Shown one piece after another: positions 18,931 through 26,146 of a stretch of DNA of 64,000 nt. A program made the position numbers and the translations under genes. Every line of letters begins with the position of its first letter. The first letter of the stretch is position 1. Under the pieces are notes generated by a model. It was not told the DNA's origin, made no database searches, and was given only the letters and a program-made list of their open reading frames with translations. Source of the DNA: Ancylobacter pratisalsi. Lineage in GTDB: Bacteria > Pseudomonadota > Alphaproteobacteria > Rhizobiales > Xanthobacteraceae. Location: positions 1,934,001 to 1,998,000 of the forward strand of contig NZ_CP048630.1 in assembly GCF_010669125.1 (NCBI RefSeq). Direction: 5' to 3'.

Positions 18931-19428
18931 TCAGCGCGGATCGGAGGGGGCTTCGGCCTGCGCGGTCTTCGTGGACTTTACGTCCGCTCCGCGTTCAGCG
19001 AGCCGTGTACGACCGCTACCGCCACGCTTGAATTCGCACCACAGTCGGTTGGCTCCGGCCAGATTGCCGCGGAAGCTGTTCTTGCCGGTCTTTTCAAGAT
19101 CGAAGCAGGGCTGAAAGGCGAGCCCCTTTAGCTTCGCGCAGACGGCCTCACCCTTTACCAAGATGGTCCCGGCCGGCAGCGTGACATAGCGTGCGCTGCC
19201 CCTGCCGCGCATCTGTATCGTACCTGCAACCGAGCCATCTTCGAGGATACGCCCGGAGCCCGCCGTTCCTTCGTAGCACGAGTAGGAAAAGGTCCTCCCC
19301 ATGACGAAACGCTGAGCGGCGTCCGCCGAAAGCGGCTCGGCAGAAGCTGGTGACGCCAGCGCGACACCTGTGCTGAACAGGCACGCAGCGGCCAGATGAG
19401 TGGACGGAAGACGCATGCGGGTGTCCAT
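18931..19428 (-). CDS. Secreted protein of unknown function
   Basis: This 165-residue protein has a signal peptide (LAAACLFSTGVALASPASA, cleavage near residue 30). The mature part contains four cysteines in SYSCYEG, AVCAKLKG, QPCFDLEK and LWCEFKRGG, which could form two periplasmic disulfides. The pattern of an aromatic-Cys strand followed by a Gly-rich loop (TIQMRGRGSARYVTL) resembles small periplasmic proteins of Hyphomicrobiales that have no assigned role. The C-terminus is a charged, probably disordered tail. Met1 or Met5 could be the start; neither has a good ribosome-binding site. It is not clearly in an operon. Confidence 0.65.
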   Translation of the reverse strand: MDTRMRLPSTHLAAACLFSTGVALASPASAEPLSADAAQRFVMGRTFSYSCYEGTAGSGRILEDGSVAGTIQMRGRGSARYVTLPAGTILVKGEAVCAKLKGLAFQPCFDLEKTGKNSFRGNLAGANRLWCEFKRGGSGRTRLAERGADVKSTKTAQAEAPSDPR

Positions 19429-19607
19429 CGATCAGGAGATGACGCTACGATGCGCTGCGACGACCGGGCCTTGTCAAGGCTGGCGCCACCGGGACGCGGC
19501 TCAACGGACCAAAGCGTTTCAGCCCTGTGGCACCAGCGCAACGCCTCTGGCACCACGACACCTATGGTGAATGATGAGAGTTAACGCCGCGCAAATGCCG
19601 GTGAGCG

Positions 19608-20834
19608 TCACGCCGGCTGAAGCCCACGTTGCACGGGTCGCTCGACGATCGGCAGGTTGATCGCCGCCGACGCAAAACTCAGCGCGACAGAAAGCCACCA
19701 GACGAGATCGTAGGAGCCGAGCTGCTCGTAGAGCAACCCACCCAGCCAGACACCGAGGAATCCGCCGACCTGGTGGCTGAAAAAGGCGAATCCGTAGAGC
19801 ATCGCCAGATAGCGCGTGCCAAACATCAGCATGACCAGACCGGATGTCGGCGGCACGGTGGACAGCCACAATAGTCCCAACACAACGCCGAAGATGATCG
19901 ACGTCACGGGCGATGCAGGCAACAGCACGAAGACGGCGATGGCGAGCCCACGAGCGAAATAGATGGCTGCAAGAAGATAGCGCCGCGGCATGCGCGACGA
20001 CAGCCAGCCGGACCCGAGCGAACCGACCATATTGGCAAGCCCGATCACCGCCAGCGTCCAGCCACCCACGCTTATGGAGAGCCCACGATCAATGAGATAG
20101 GCCGGCAGATGGGTCGTCACGAAAGCGAGCTGGAAGCCGCAGGTGAAAAATCCGAGGACCAGCAGTACATAGGAACGGTGGCCGAACGCTTCCCCCAGCG
20201 CCGCAGCAATCGATTGCTGCGGCAGGTCGCCAGCCTTGGTCTCGACGCGCTCCCCTGCCAGGGCCAGCGAGAACGGCATCACCAGCAGCATGACGAAACC
20301 GAACACGATCAGTGTTTCATGCCACCCGATAGCCGCATTGAGTCCAGCCGCGAGAGGCGGAAACAGGAACTGGCCGAACGATCCTGCCGCCGTTCCGGCG
20401 CCAAAGGCCAGCGGCCGCCAGCGCTCCGGCAGCATCTTGCCGAAAGCCGCGAGCACGATGTTGAAGGAGCAACCCGACAAGCCGAAGCCGATGAGCGCGC
20501 CGGCGGAGAGCTGAAGCATCAGCGGCGTCGAGGAATACGCCATGAGAACCAGGCCGACCGCATAGACCACTGCCCCGACGCACAGCACCCGCACCACGCC
20601 GAACCGGTCGGCAACGGCACCGGCAAAGGGTGTACCGATCCCCCAGACGAGGTTCTGGATGGCGATGGCAAGGCCGAACGTGTCGCGCCCCCATCCATAG
20701 TCGCCTGTCATCGGCAGCATGAAAATGCCGGAAGAGGCGCGCGGTCCGAAGGTGACCATCGCGATCATGCAGCCGCACAGGACCACCAGAAGCGGCGCGC
20801 GGGTGGCGAGGGACGGACGGGCGGCAGCACTCAT
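19608..20834 (-). CDS. MFS transporter, OFA/monocarboxylate-like
   Basis: This 408-residue inner-membrane transporter has about twelve helices. The loop 2-3 motif appears as GAVADRFGVVRVL, and SGWLSSRMPRRYLL is its mirror in the second half. Blocks such as GPRASSGIFMLPM, SSTPLMLQL and PPTSGLVMLMFG are typical of the OFA/MCT branch that moves organic acids. The substrate cannot be assigned. The LysR-type gene upstream on the same strand, 115 bases away, is a plausible regulator. That gap contains the small palindrome AACAAATTGTT. Confidence 0.87.
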   Translation of the reverse strand: MSAAARPSLATRAPLLVVLCGCMIAMVTFGPRASSGIFMLPMTGDYGWGRDTFGLAIAIQNLVWGIGTPFAGAVADRFGVVRVLCVGAVVYAVGLVLMAYSSTPLMLQLSAGALIGFGLSGCSFNIVLAAFGKMLPERWRPLAFGAGTAAGSFGQFLFPPLAAGLNAAIGWHETLIVFGFVMLLVMPFSLALAGERVETKAGDLPQQSIAAALGEAFGHRSYVLLVLGFFTCGFQLAFVTTHLPAYLIDRGLSISVGGWTLAVIGLANMVGSLGSGWLSSRMPRRYLLAAIYFARGLAIAVFVLLPASPVTSIIFGVVLGLLWLSTVPPTSGLVMLMFGTRYLAMLYGFAFFSHQVGGFLGVWLGGLLYEQLGSYDLVWWLSVALSFASAAINLPIVERPVQRGLQPA

Positions 20835-20949
20835 GTCAGACTCCCGATCGCCTCGCGGCGCGCTTTTCGGCGGAGCAGTCGACCGCCACGTGCCCTAGCA
20901 ATAGGGCGGCTGAGGTTCTGCAGAAAACAAATTGTTCTACGAGTAAACA

Positions 20950-21936
20950 TCAGAACTTTTGATGGAAAGTCTCGCCCGGCTCCCGCTGCCATCCCCGCCA
21001 CGAGGAAGGCGACGCCGCGATGGAGGGGTCATTGACGTCCATTCCGGCCACCGCCTGCAGCGCCGACACCGCGAAATCGGTGAAGGCGCGTACGGCTGGC
21101 CGCATGTAGCGGATCGAGGGATAGGTCATGAACGCCTCAGCCGGCCGGGCATGATAGGCCGGCAGCACACGAACGAGCCGTCCGGCGGCAATGTCGTCGG
21201 ACACAAGCAGTTCCTGCACCGCGCCCATGGCATGGCCGGATCGAAGAGTCTGGAGCAGCACCTGCGCGTCATTGGTGCGCAGCACGGGTCGTACCACCGG
21301 CTCGACGCTCTCAGCCCCATTGCTGAGAACGAGCCGGTCGCGCGGAGACAGAATGGACGGCGTCGTAACGAAAGGCAGGTCCGTCACCTGCGTCGGCGAA
21401 TCGACCGGCCCGGTCCGGGCCAGCAGGTCGGGAGACGCGACGAGAATGCGCCGTACCGAACCGATCCGGCGGATAACCAGATCCTGCCCCTCCGGTCGCC
21501 CGTAACGGATGGCCAGATCAAAATTCTCGTAGACCAGATCAACGACCCGCCCCTCCAGAACCAGGTCGAAGGTCACGCCTGGATGACGTTCCTGGAACGT
21601 CATCATGATGGGATGGAGATGGCGGGCCCCGATGCAGCAGGGTGAATGCACGCGCAAAGGGCCCTCGATGGCCTGCATGTCGCGCCGCACGCCCTCGACG
21701 GCTTCATCAATGCTCACCAGTGCCGTGCGGCTGGCCTCGAACAGCGCCTGCCCATGCCATGTCGGCCGCACGAGCCGCGCCGAGCGCTCCAAAAGCCGGG
21801 CGCCGACATGACGCTCGAGATTTCTAAGATGTTTGGTAACGGCCGGCTGCGATATTCCGAGATCGCGCGCCGCAGCCGTCATCGACCCACGCTCGACTGT
21901 TCGGATGAAGGCCCGCAAGGCGACGGCGAGGTCCAT
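20950..21936 (-). CDS. LysR-family transcriptional regulator
   Basis: This 328-residue regulator has an N-terminal winged helix-turn-helix (MDLAVALRAFIRTVERGSMTA, then ARDLGISQPAVTKHLRNLE) and a LysR substrate-binding domain. The effector domain belongs to the CrgA/AaeR-like branch, with a GPLRVHSPCCIGARHLHPIM start where most members have a Pro-Leu-Arg-Val strand. It probably controls the MFS gene downstream and itself. An inverted repeat lies 13 bases upstream of its start. The effector is unknown. The last 30 residues are longer than average. Confidence 0.92.
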   Translation of the reverse strand: MDLAVALRAFIRTVERGSMTAAARDLGISQPAVTKHLRNLERHVGARLLERSARLVRPTWHGQALFEASRTALVSIDEAVEGVRRDMQAIEGPLRVHSPCCIGARHLHPIMMTFQERHPGVTFDLVLEGRVVDLVYENFDLAIRYGRPEGQDLVIRRIGSVRRILVASPDLLARTGPVDSPTQVTDLPFVTTPSILSPRDRLVLSNGAESVEPVVRPVLRTNDAQVLLQTLRSGHAMGAVQELLVSDDIAAGRLVRVLPAYHARPAEAFMTYPSIRYMRPAVRAFTDFAVSALQAVAGMDVNDPSIAASPSSWRGWQREPGETFHQKF

Positions 21937-21948
21937 TCATATCTCTTA

Positions 21949-21973
21949 GTTATGATCGAGATGCGTCCATAAC
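21949..21973. promoter_or_regulatory. LysR-type inverted repeat in a divergent promoter
   Basis: GTTATG (21949-21954) and CATAAC (21968-21973) form perfect six-base arms 13 bases apart. They sit between the LysR gene and the divergent L,D-transpeptidase gene, close to the LysR start. Spacing and position fit an autoregulatory LysR site. Confidence 0.4.
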
Positions 21974-22054
21974 ATATAGACACATGGCAAGCCATGCACC
22001 TCAATGGCGCTTCGCCGAACACTCACACCTTGAGTCATCGAAATCAGGATTCGC

Positions 22055-22729
22055 ATGTTGCTGGACCGCCGCCTATTTCTCCTCGCGACCCCCCTTGCCC
22101 TCGCGGGCTGCGCGACGAACGATTCCCCGCGCATGAGTGCGCTGCCACCCATGCTCGATCCGCAATATGTGAGGATGTACGCGGCGATCACCGACGAGCC
22201 CTTCCCCGTGCCCGCAGTCGACATCTCGCAGATCGACCCCCGTTTCCTCCGCCAGGAAGTGGCCTACAGCACGCGCGAGCAGCCTGGCACCATCGTGGTC
22301 GACCCCAATGAACGCTTCGCCTATCTGGTGATGTCCGGGGGCCGGGCGCTACGCTACGGCGTGGGCGTGGGCAAGCAGGAGGGTTTCAATTTCCGTGGGG
22401 AGGGAACCATCGCCCGCAAGGCGCAGTGGCCGCGCTGGACTCCGACGCCGGACATGATCAAACGCGAGCCGGAGCGCTATGGTCCCTATGCGGGTGGCCT
22501 CGCCGGCGGCGTCGACAATCCGCTGGGGCCGCGCGCGCTCTATCTCTACAAGGACGGGCGCGACACGCTCTACCGGCTGCACGGCACCGTGGAGCCGTGG
22601 ACGATCGGAACGATGGTCTCCTCGGGCTGCATTCGCTTCATCAACCAGGACATCATCGACCTGTACCGGCGGGTGCCGGTTGGAACCAAGGTCGTCGTGC
22701 TGCCCGCCACCGGGGCTCCCGTCAGCTGA
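22055..22729 (+). CDS. L,D-transpeptidase lipoprotein (YkuD/ErfK fold)
   Basis: This 224-residue protein has a lipoprotein signal with lipobox LALAGC (Cys19) and a YkuD domain. The catalytic site is intact: His176 in LYRLHGTVEP and Cys192 in SSGCIRF. L,D-transpeptidases make 3-3 peptidoglycan crosslinks or attach proteins to the wall in the periplasm. The block NFRGEGTIARKAQWPRWTPT is typical of the Hyphomicrobiales group with many paralogues. It is transcribed divergently from the LysR gene, with 118 bases between them. Maturation would need LspA (38934) and Lnt (11116). Confidence 0.93.
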   Translation: MLLDRRLFLLATPLALAGCATNDSPRMSALPPMLDPQYVRMYAAITDEPFPVPAVDISQIDPRFLRQEVAYSTREQPGTIVVDPNERFAYLVMSGGRALRYGVGVGKQEGFNFRGEGTIARKAQWPRWTPTPDMIKREPERYGPYAGGLAGGVDNPLGPRALYLYKDGRDTLYRLHGTVEPWTIGTMVSSGCIRFINQDIIDLYRRVPVGTKVVVLPATGAPVS

Positions 22730-22771
22730 GGTCGCATGCCCGATGGGTTCGCGGGCACAGTCAACGATCGG

Positions 22772-23281
22772 TCAATCGACCGCCAGCTCGAAGGGCAGGT
22801 TTTCCATCGCCTCTTCGCCACGTCCGATCGCGGCGATTGCCGCGATCATGCGTCCTTCGCGCCCGAGCGCCGCGTCCGCATGCGCCACCAGAAGTGCGTT
22901 GGGTGTCGCGATTGGCGAAGCGGCACGCAGCGCACGGGCGATCACCGCCTCGTCGCGTCCCGGATTCAGCGCGCAGGCGGCGATATAGGCCGAGGCCGTG
23001 GAACGGCTGATGCCGGCGAAACAGTGCACCACGAGTGGGGCTTCGCGCGGCCAGCGGCGGGCGAAGCCGAGAATCGCCTCCACATGCTCGGCGTTGGGGT
23101 GAACCAGCCCCTCCTGCGGCGCCGTGATGTCGTTGAAGCCGACGAACAGATGGTTCTCCCGGGCTACGCTCGCGGGAAGGGCCACCGGCGTGGCGATATT
23201 GATGACGCTCAGAACATGGGCGGCGCCAGTGCGGGCTACCGTCTCTTCAAGCCGCGACAGCGGGCAGACATGGATCATCAT
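22772..23281 (-). CDS. Tyrosine phosphatase-like protein
   Basis: This 169-residue protein carries the Cys-X5-Arg phosphatase loop in HCFAGISRSTAS (Cys87, Arg93). An Asp in the preceding loop (FVGFNDITAPQEG) is in the right region to act as the general acid. Fold and length resemble small dual-specificity or tyrosine phosphatases of alphaproteobacteria. The start could be ATG 23281 or 23278; GGAG lies just upstream. It is the last gene of a minus-strand run ygfZ-tag-HD-phosphatase, 13 bases after the HD gene. The substrate is unknown. Confidence 0.82.
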   Translation of the reverse strand: MMIHVCPLSRLEETVARTGAAHVLSVINIATPVALPASVARENHLFVGFNDITAPQEGLVHPNAEHVEAILGFARRWPREAPLVVHCFAGISRSTASAYIAACALNPGRDEAVIARALRAASPIATPNALLVAHADAALGREGRMIAAIAAIGRGEEAMENLPFELAVD

Positions 23282-23294
23282 TCACTCCGGGTCT

Positions 23295-23957
23295 TCACGC
23301 GCCGCTGGCGATCGCACGAGGCGCGGCCGCGCCAGCCGGGCCTTCCCCGATCAACTCCGTGAAGCGAGAGAGGAATCGGGAAGCGGCCTCGTCCGCGCTC
23401 CACGGCGCCAGATAAGCCTGCTCTTCCCCGGCGTCGAGGGGAAAAGGCCGACCGAAGAAGCTCTTTGCCTCGGCAAGCTCGAAACCTGCGAGACGCGTCG
23501 CCTCCAGGAACGCACTCGCTCGATCGGCTGACTTGACCAGCTTCGCCAGGGTCGCAGGCCAGTGCGCGGGAAGCCCAAAGCGCAGGCTGATGGCAGAAAG
23601 AAGCCGCTCCTCGACCTCACGATAATTGCCACCGAGGACCGCCTTGAAGGGGCTGATCATGTCGCCCACCACATATTCGGGCGCATCGTGCAGCAACATG
23701 GCCAGCTTCCACCGCCGGTCCAGCTCCACGCCCCGCGCGCCCGCCTGACGACGCCCGATGAGTTCGACCAGCACCGAATGCTGGGCAACCGAATAGATGT
23801 GCGGCCCTCGGGTCTGCCCGTTCCAGCGCGCGACGCGGGCGAGGCCATGGGCGATGTCCTCGATCTCGATGTCGAGCGGGGATGGGTCGAGGAGGTCGAG
23901 CCGACGCCCGGATAGCATCCGTTGCCAGACACGGGCGGGTTTCGTGCGGAACGTCAT
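23295..23957 (-). CDS. HD-domain hydrolase, YfbR-like
   Basis: This 220-residue protein has the HD metal site: His60 in SVAQHSVLV and His90-Asp91 in AMLLHDAPEYVVGDM, with a later KSADRASAFLEATRL block. The arrangement matches YfbR-type 5'-deoxynucleotidases, which hydrolyse dNMPs, and related uncharacterised HD proteins. GGAGAG precedes the ATG. It lies 21 bases after tag in a DNA-repair-flavoured operon, which would fit nucleotide-pool cleaning, but that link is inference. The C-terminal 15 residues are Ala/Gly-rich and probably disordered. Confidence 0.83.
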   Translation of the reverse strand: MTFRTKPARVWQRMLSGRRLDLLDPSPLDIEIEDIAHGLARVARWNGQTRGPHIYSVAQHSVLVELIGRRQAGARGVELDRRWKLAMLLHDAPEYVVGDMISPFKAVLGGNYREVEERLLSAISLRFGLPAHWPATLAKLVKSADRASAFLEATRLAGFELAEAKSFFGRPFPLDAGEEQAYLAPWSADEAASRFLSRFTELIGEGPAGAAAPRAIASGA

Positions 23958-23978
23958 CGGCGGCGCTCTCCCGCCTTG

Positions 23979-24563
23979 TTACGTGCGCTTGCCGTGCCGG
24001 TGGCACGTCACGACATGGTCGTCCACCATTCCGACCGCCTGCATGAAGGCGTAGACGATGGTGGGTCCGACGAAGTTGAAGCCGCGCATCTTCAGCTCCT
24101 TCGACATGGTCATGGCGACGGGCGACGTGACGATTGGCGGATCGCCCGGCAGGCGATGATTGTCGAGGATGGGTCCGTTGATGTCCCAAAGCAGCCTTGA
24201 GAAGCCGGGACCACTTTCCATGATGTCGAGCCAAACCTGTGCTGAACGCACGGTCGAGACGATCTTGGAGCGGTTACGCACGATGCCGGTATCCGCCATC
24301 AGCGCATCGATTCTTTCGGTACCGTAACGAGCGATGATCTCGGGCTGGAAATTATCGAAAGCGGCGCGGAAGCCCTCACGCTTGCGCAAGATCGTGATCC
24401 AGGCGAGGCCGGCCTGGAAGCCGTCGAGAATCAGCTTCTCGAACAGCGCGCGGTCGTCATATTCGGGCACGCCCCATTCGCTGTCATGATAGTCGACATA
24501 GAGCGGATCCGTGCCGCACCAGGCGCAGCGGGCGAGGACATCGGGATGCTGGTGCTCACTCAC
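23979..24563 (-). CDS. tag: DNA-3-methyladenine glycosylase I
   Basis: This 194-residue base-excision enzyme removes 3-methyladenine from alkylated DNA. The N-terminal CAWCGTDPLYVDYHDSEWG carries the zinc-binding Cys residues and the conserved WG. GFQAGLAWITILRKREGFR lines the base pocket, and the C-terminal zinc ligands are in DDHVVTCHRH. The frame is open far upstream, but the GTG at 24563 gives the right N-terminus and overlaps the ygfZ stop by four bases, showing translational coupling. YgfZ and Tag are not known to interact; the coupling is common in this order. Confidence 0.95.
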   Translation of the reverse strand: MSEHQHPDVLARCAWCGTDPLYVDYHDSEWGVPEYDDRALFEKLILDGFQAGLAWITILRKREGFRAAFDNFQPEIIARYGTERIDALMADTGIVRNRSKIVSTVRSAQVWLDIMESGPGFSRLLWDINGPILDNHRLPGDPPIVTSPVAMTMSKELKMRGFNFVGPTIVYAFMQAVGMVDDHVVTCHRHGKRT

Positions 24564-25411
24564 GCCGCGCGCTCCGTTCCCGGAACCGCGAAGCGCACCC
24601 AGTCGGGTCGTTCGGCGACCAGGGCCAGCCCATCGGCCTCCACCACATGCCCGCCAGCCCGGGCCTCCTCCAGCCGATCGAGACGGACAAGACCCAGCGT
24701 GCGCCCGTCCACGCCCGAGCCCACCCGGCCGATGGTCTTGCCGCCGGCAAGGATGGGCGTGCCTTCCGCGGGAGGAGGGCCGCACACGGCGAAGGGAATG
24801 ACGCGGGTGCGCGCCGTGCCCCGGTGCTGCATGCGGCTCACGATCTCCTGACCAACATAACAACCCTTGTCGAAATCGATGCCGCCGAGCTGGTCCATGT
24901 CCGCCTCATGGGGGAATGCATCGCCGTAAAGAAAGTCCGCCCCCCCTTCCGGCACACCAAGCGCGATACGATGTGCCTGCCAGACCTCTTCCGGCACCGC
25001 TGCGATCTGGGCAGCCTCGGCCACCGGCAGGAGGAAGCGGCGGCCGAGCCCCGCCAGTCTCGGATCATCATAGGCGAAGGCGTCGACCAGGGGGCTCGAC
25101 TCTCCCCAGGCGACCGCGATGGCGAGGTCGTCGAGCGCGCCGATCTCCACTTTGGCGCGCAAACGGTAAAGCTGGAGCCGCTTGAGAAGGTCCGGCAGCG
25201 CGATCCGCGGCACATCGAGGCGGAAACCGGCCTCAGTTGCCACGATGAACATGTCGACGACGATTTTTCCCTGAGGTGTCAGCAACGCGCCATAACGCGC
25301 CTCGCCAGGCTGGGTCGGCGTGCGAGCAGTGAGAAGATTGTCGAGGAAATGAGCGGCATCGGCTCCCGCAACACGGGCAACCGCGCGCTCCTTCAGGACC
25401 GCGACTGGCAT
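24560..25411 (-). CDS. ygfZ: YgfZ/GcvT-like folate-binding protein
   Basis: This 283-residue protein has the YgfZ hallmark KGCYVGQEIVSRMQHRG near residue 180, whose cysteine is functionally essential in family members, and an N-terminal GcvT-like domain (GADAAHFLDNLLT). YgfZ binds tetrahydrofolate and helps repair or assemble certain Fe-S enzymes, including MiaB in E. coli; miaB is also in this window. It is the first gene of the minus-strand operon. The start ATG at 25411 has GGAAG upstream. Confidence 0.95.
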   Translation of the reverse strand: MPVAVLKERAVARVAGADAAHFLDNLLTARTPTQPGEARYGALLTPQGKIVVDMFIVATEAGFRLDVPRIALPDLLKRLQLYRLRAKVEIGALDDLAIAVAWGESSPLVDAFAYDDPRLAGLGRRFLLPVAEAAQIAAVPEEVWQAHRIALGVPEGGADFLYGDAFPHEADMDQLGGIDFDKGCYVGQEIVSRMQHRGTARTRVIPFAVCGPPPAEGTPILAGGKTIGRVGSGVDGRTLGLVRLDRLEEARAGGHVVEADGLALVAERPDWVRFAVPGTERAA

Positions 25412-25565
25412 GGGTCAGCTTCCATGAACGCTATCGTCGGACAGGTGAAGGTGCCCGAAAGGGATACGTGATCGCGCTCAGAAGTAAGCCCTACGGCACA
25501 AGCGGGCAAGGGAAAACGAAACAAAAAGTGAACATAAACCGACCCCGTGCCGTAATTCCTTCGAA

Positions 25566-25599
25566 TTGGCAAAATCTATCGTGCAAGATATTGTTCGAT
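25566..25599 (+). promoter_or_regulatory. Promoter and overlapping dyad upstream of ohr
   Basis: TTGGCA (25566-25571), a 17-base spacer and TATTGT (25589-25594) form a reasonable sigma-70 promoter about 70 bases before ohr. A 22-base imperfect dyad at 25578-25599 (arms beginning ATCG and ending CGAT, 8 of 11 pairs matching) covers the -10 box. This is where a MarR-type repressor such as OhrR would act. Confidence 0.4.
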
Positions 25600-25664
25600 C
25601 CAGCTGTCGTACCATCTTCGTAGGCGACCTTCAGGTTCAAGGTCCCAATATCAGGAGACAGCCC

Positions 25665-26078
25665 ATGTCCACCGTCCTCTTCACCGGCACCGCCACCTGC
25701 GTCGGCGGCCGTAATGGCCACTCCCAGACCAGCGACGGCTCGGTTTCCGTCGATCTTGGAATGCCGAAGAACGGCGTCCTCGATGCCGGCAAGACCACGC
25801 CTGAACATCTGTTCGCCACCGGCTACGCTGCCTGCTTCGGCTCCGCGGTCGAACTCGTCGGCCACCAGAAGAAGCTCGATGTCACCGGCGCCGCCGTGAC
25901 CGTCGCGGCATCGCTGGTGAAGGGTGACGACGGCTTCAGCCTCGCAATCAAACTGTCGCTGAAGGCTCCCGCCCTCTCAGCCGAACAGACCAAGGAAGTG
26001 CTCGAGGCCGCCCACCAGGTATGCCCCTATTCCAAGGCCACGCGCGGCAACATTCCGGTCGAGCTCGCGTCGAGCTGA
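25665..26078 (+). CDS. ohr: Organic hydroperoxide resistance protein Ohr
   Basis: This 137-residue OsmC/Ohr-fold peroxidase reduces organic hydroperoxides through two cysteines, seen in the expected places: AACFGSAVEL near residue 60 and VCPYSKATRGN near residue 124. The N-terminal block with GGRNGHSQTSDG and the GKTTPEHLFATGYAACF stretch separate Ohr from OsmC. The ATG at 25665 follows an ideal AGGAGA. It is monocistronic, and no ohrR gene is adjacent. In alphaproteobacteria OhrR (MarR family) normally represses it. Confidence 0.95.
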   Translation: MSTVLFTGTATCVGGRNGHSQTSDGSVSVDLGMPKNGVLDAGKTTPEHLFATGYAACFGSAVELVGHQKKLDVTGAAVTVAASLVKGDDGFSLAIKLSLKAPALSAEQTKEVLEAAHQVCPYSKATRGNIPVELASS

Positions 26079-26101
26079 GACCTGCTGCCCTCTGGAGGGA
26101 C

Positions 26102-26127
26102 GGATGGCCGACGCTGATCGGCCATCC
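26102..26127. terminator. Ten-pair hairpin between convergent ohr and polA
   Basis: Arms GGATGGCCGA (26102-26111) and TCGGCCATCC (26118-26127) match perfectly around a six-base loop. It lies 24 bases after ohr and 20 bases before the polA stop on the other strand. There is no T-run on either side, so it may be a bidirectional or U-less terminator. Confidence 0.5.
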
Positions 26128-26146
26128 CGGCGCCTGCATTGCGGCG

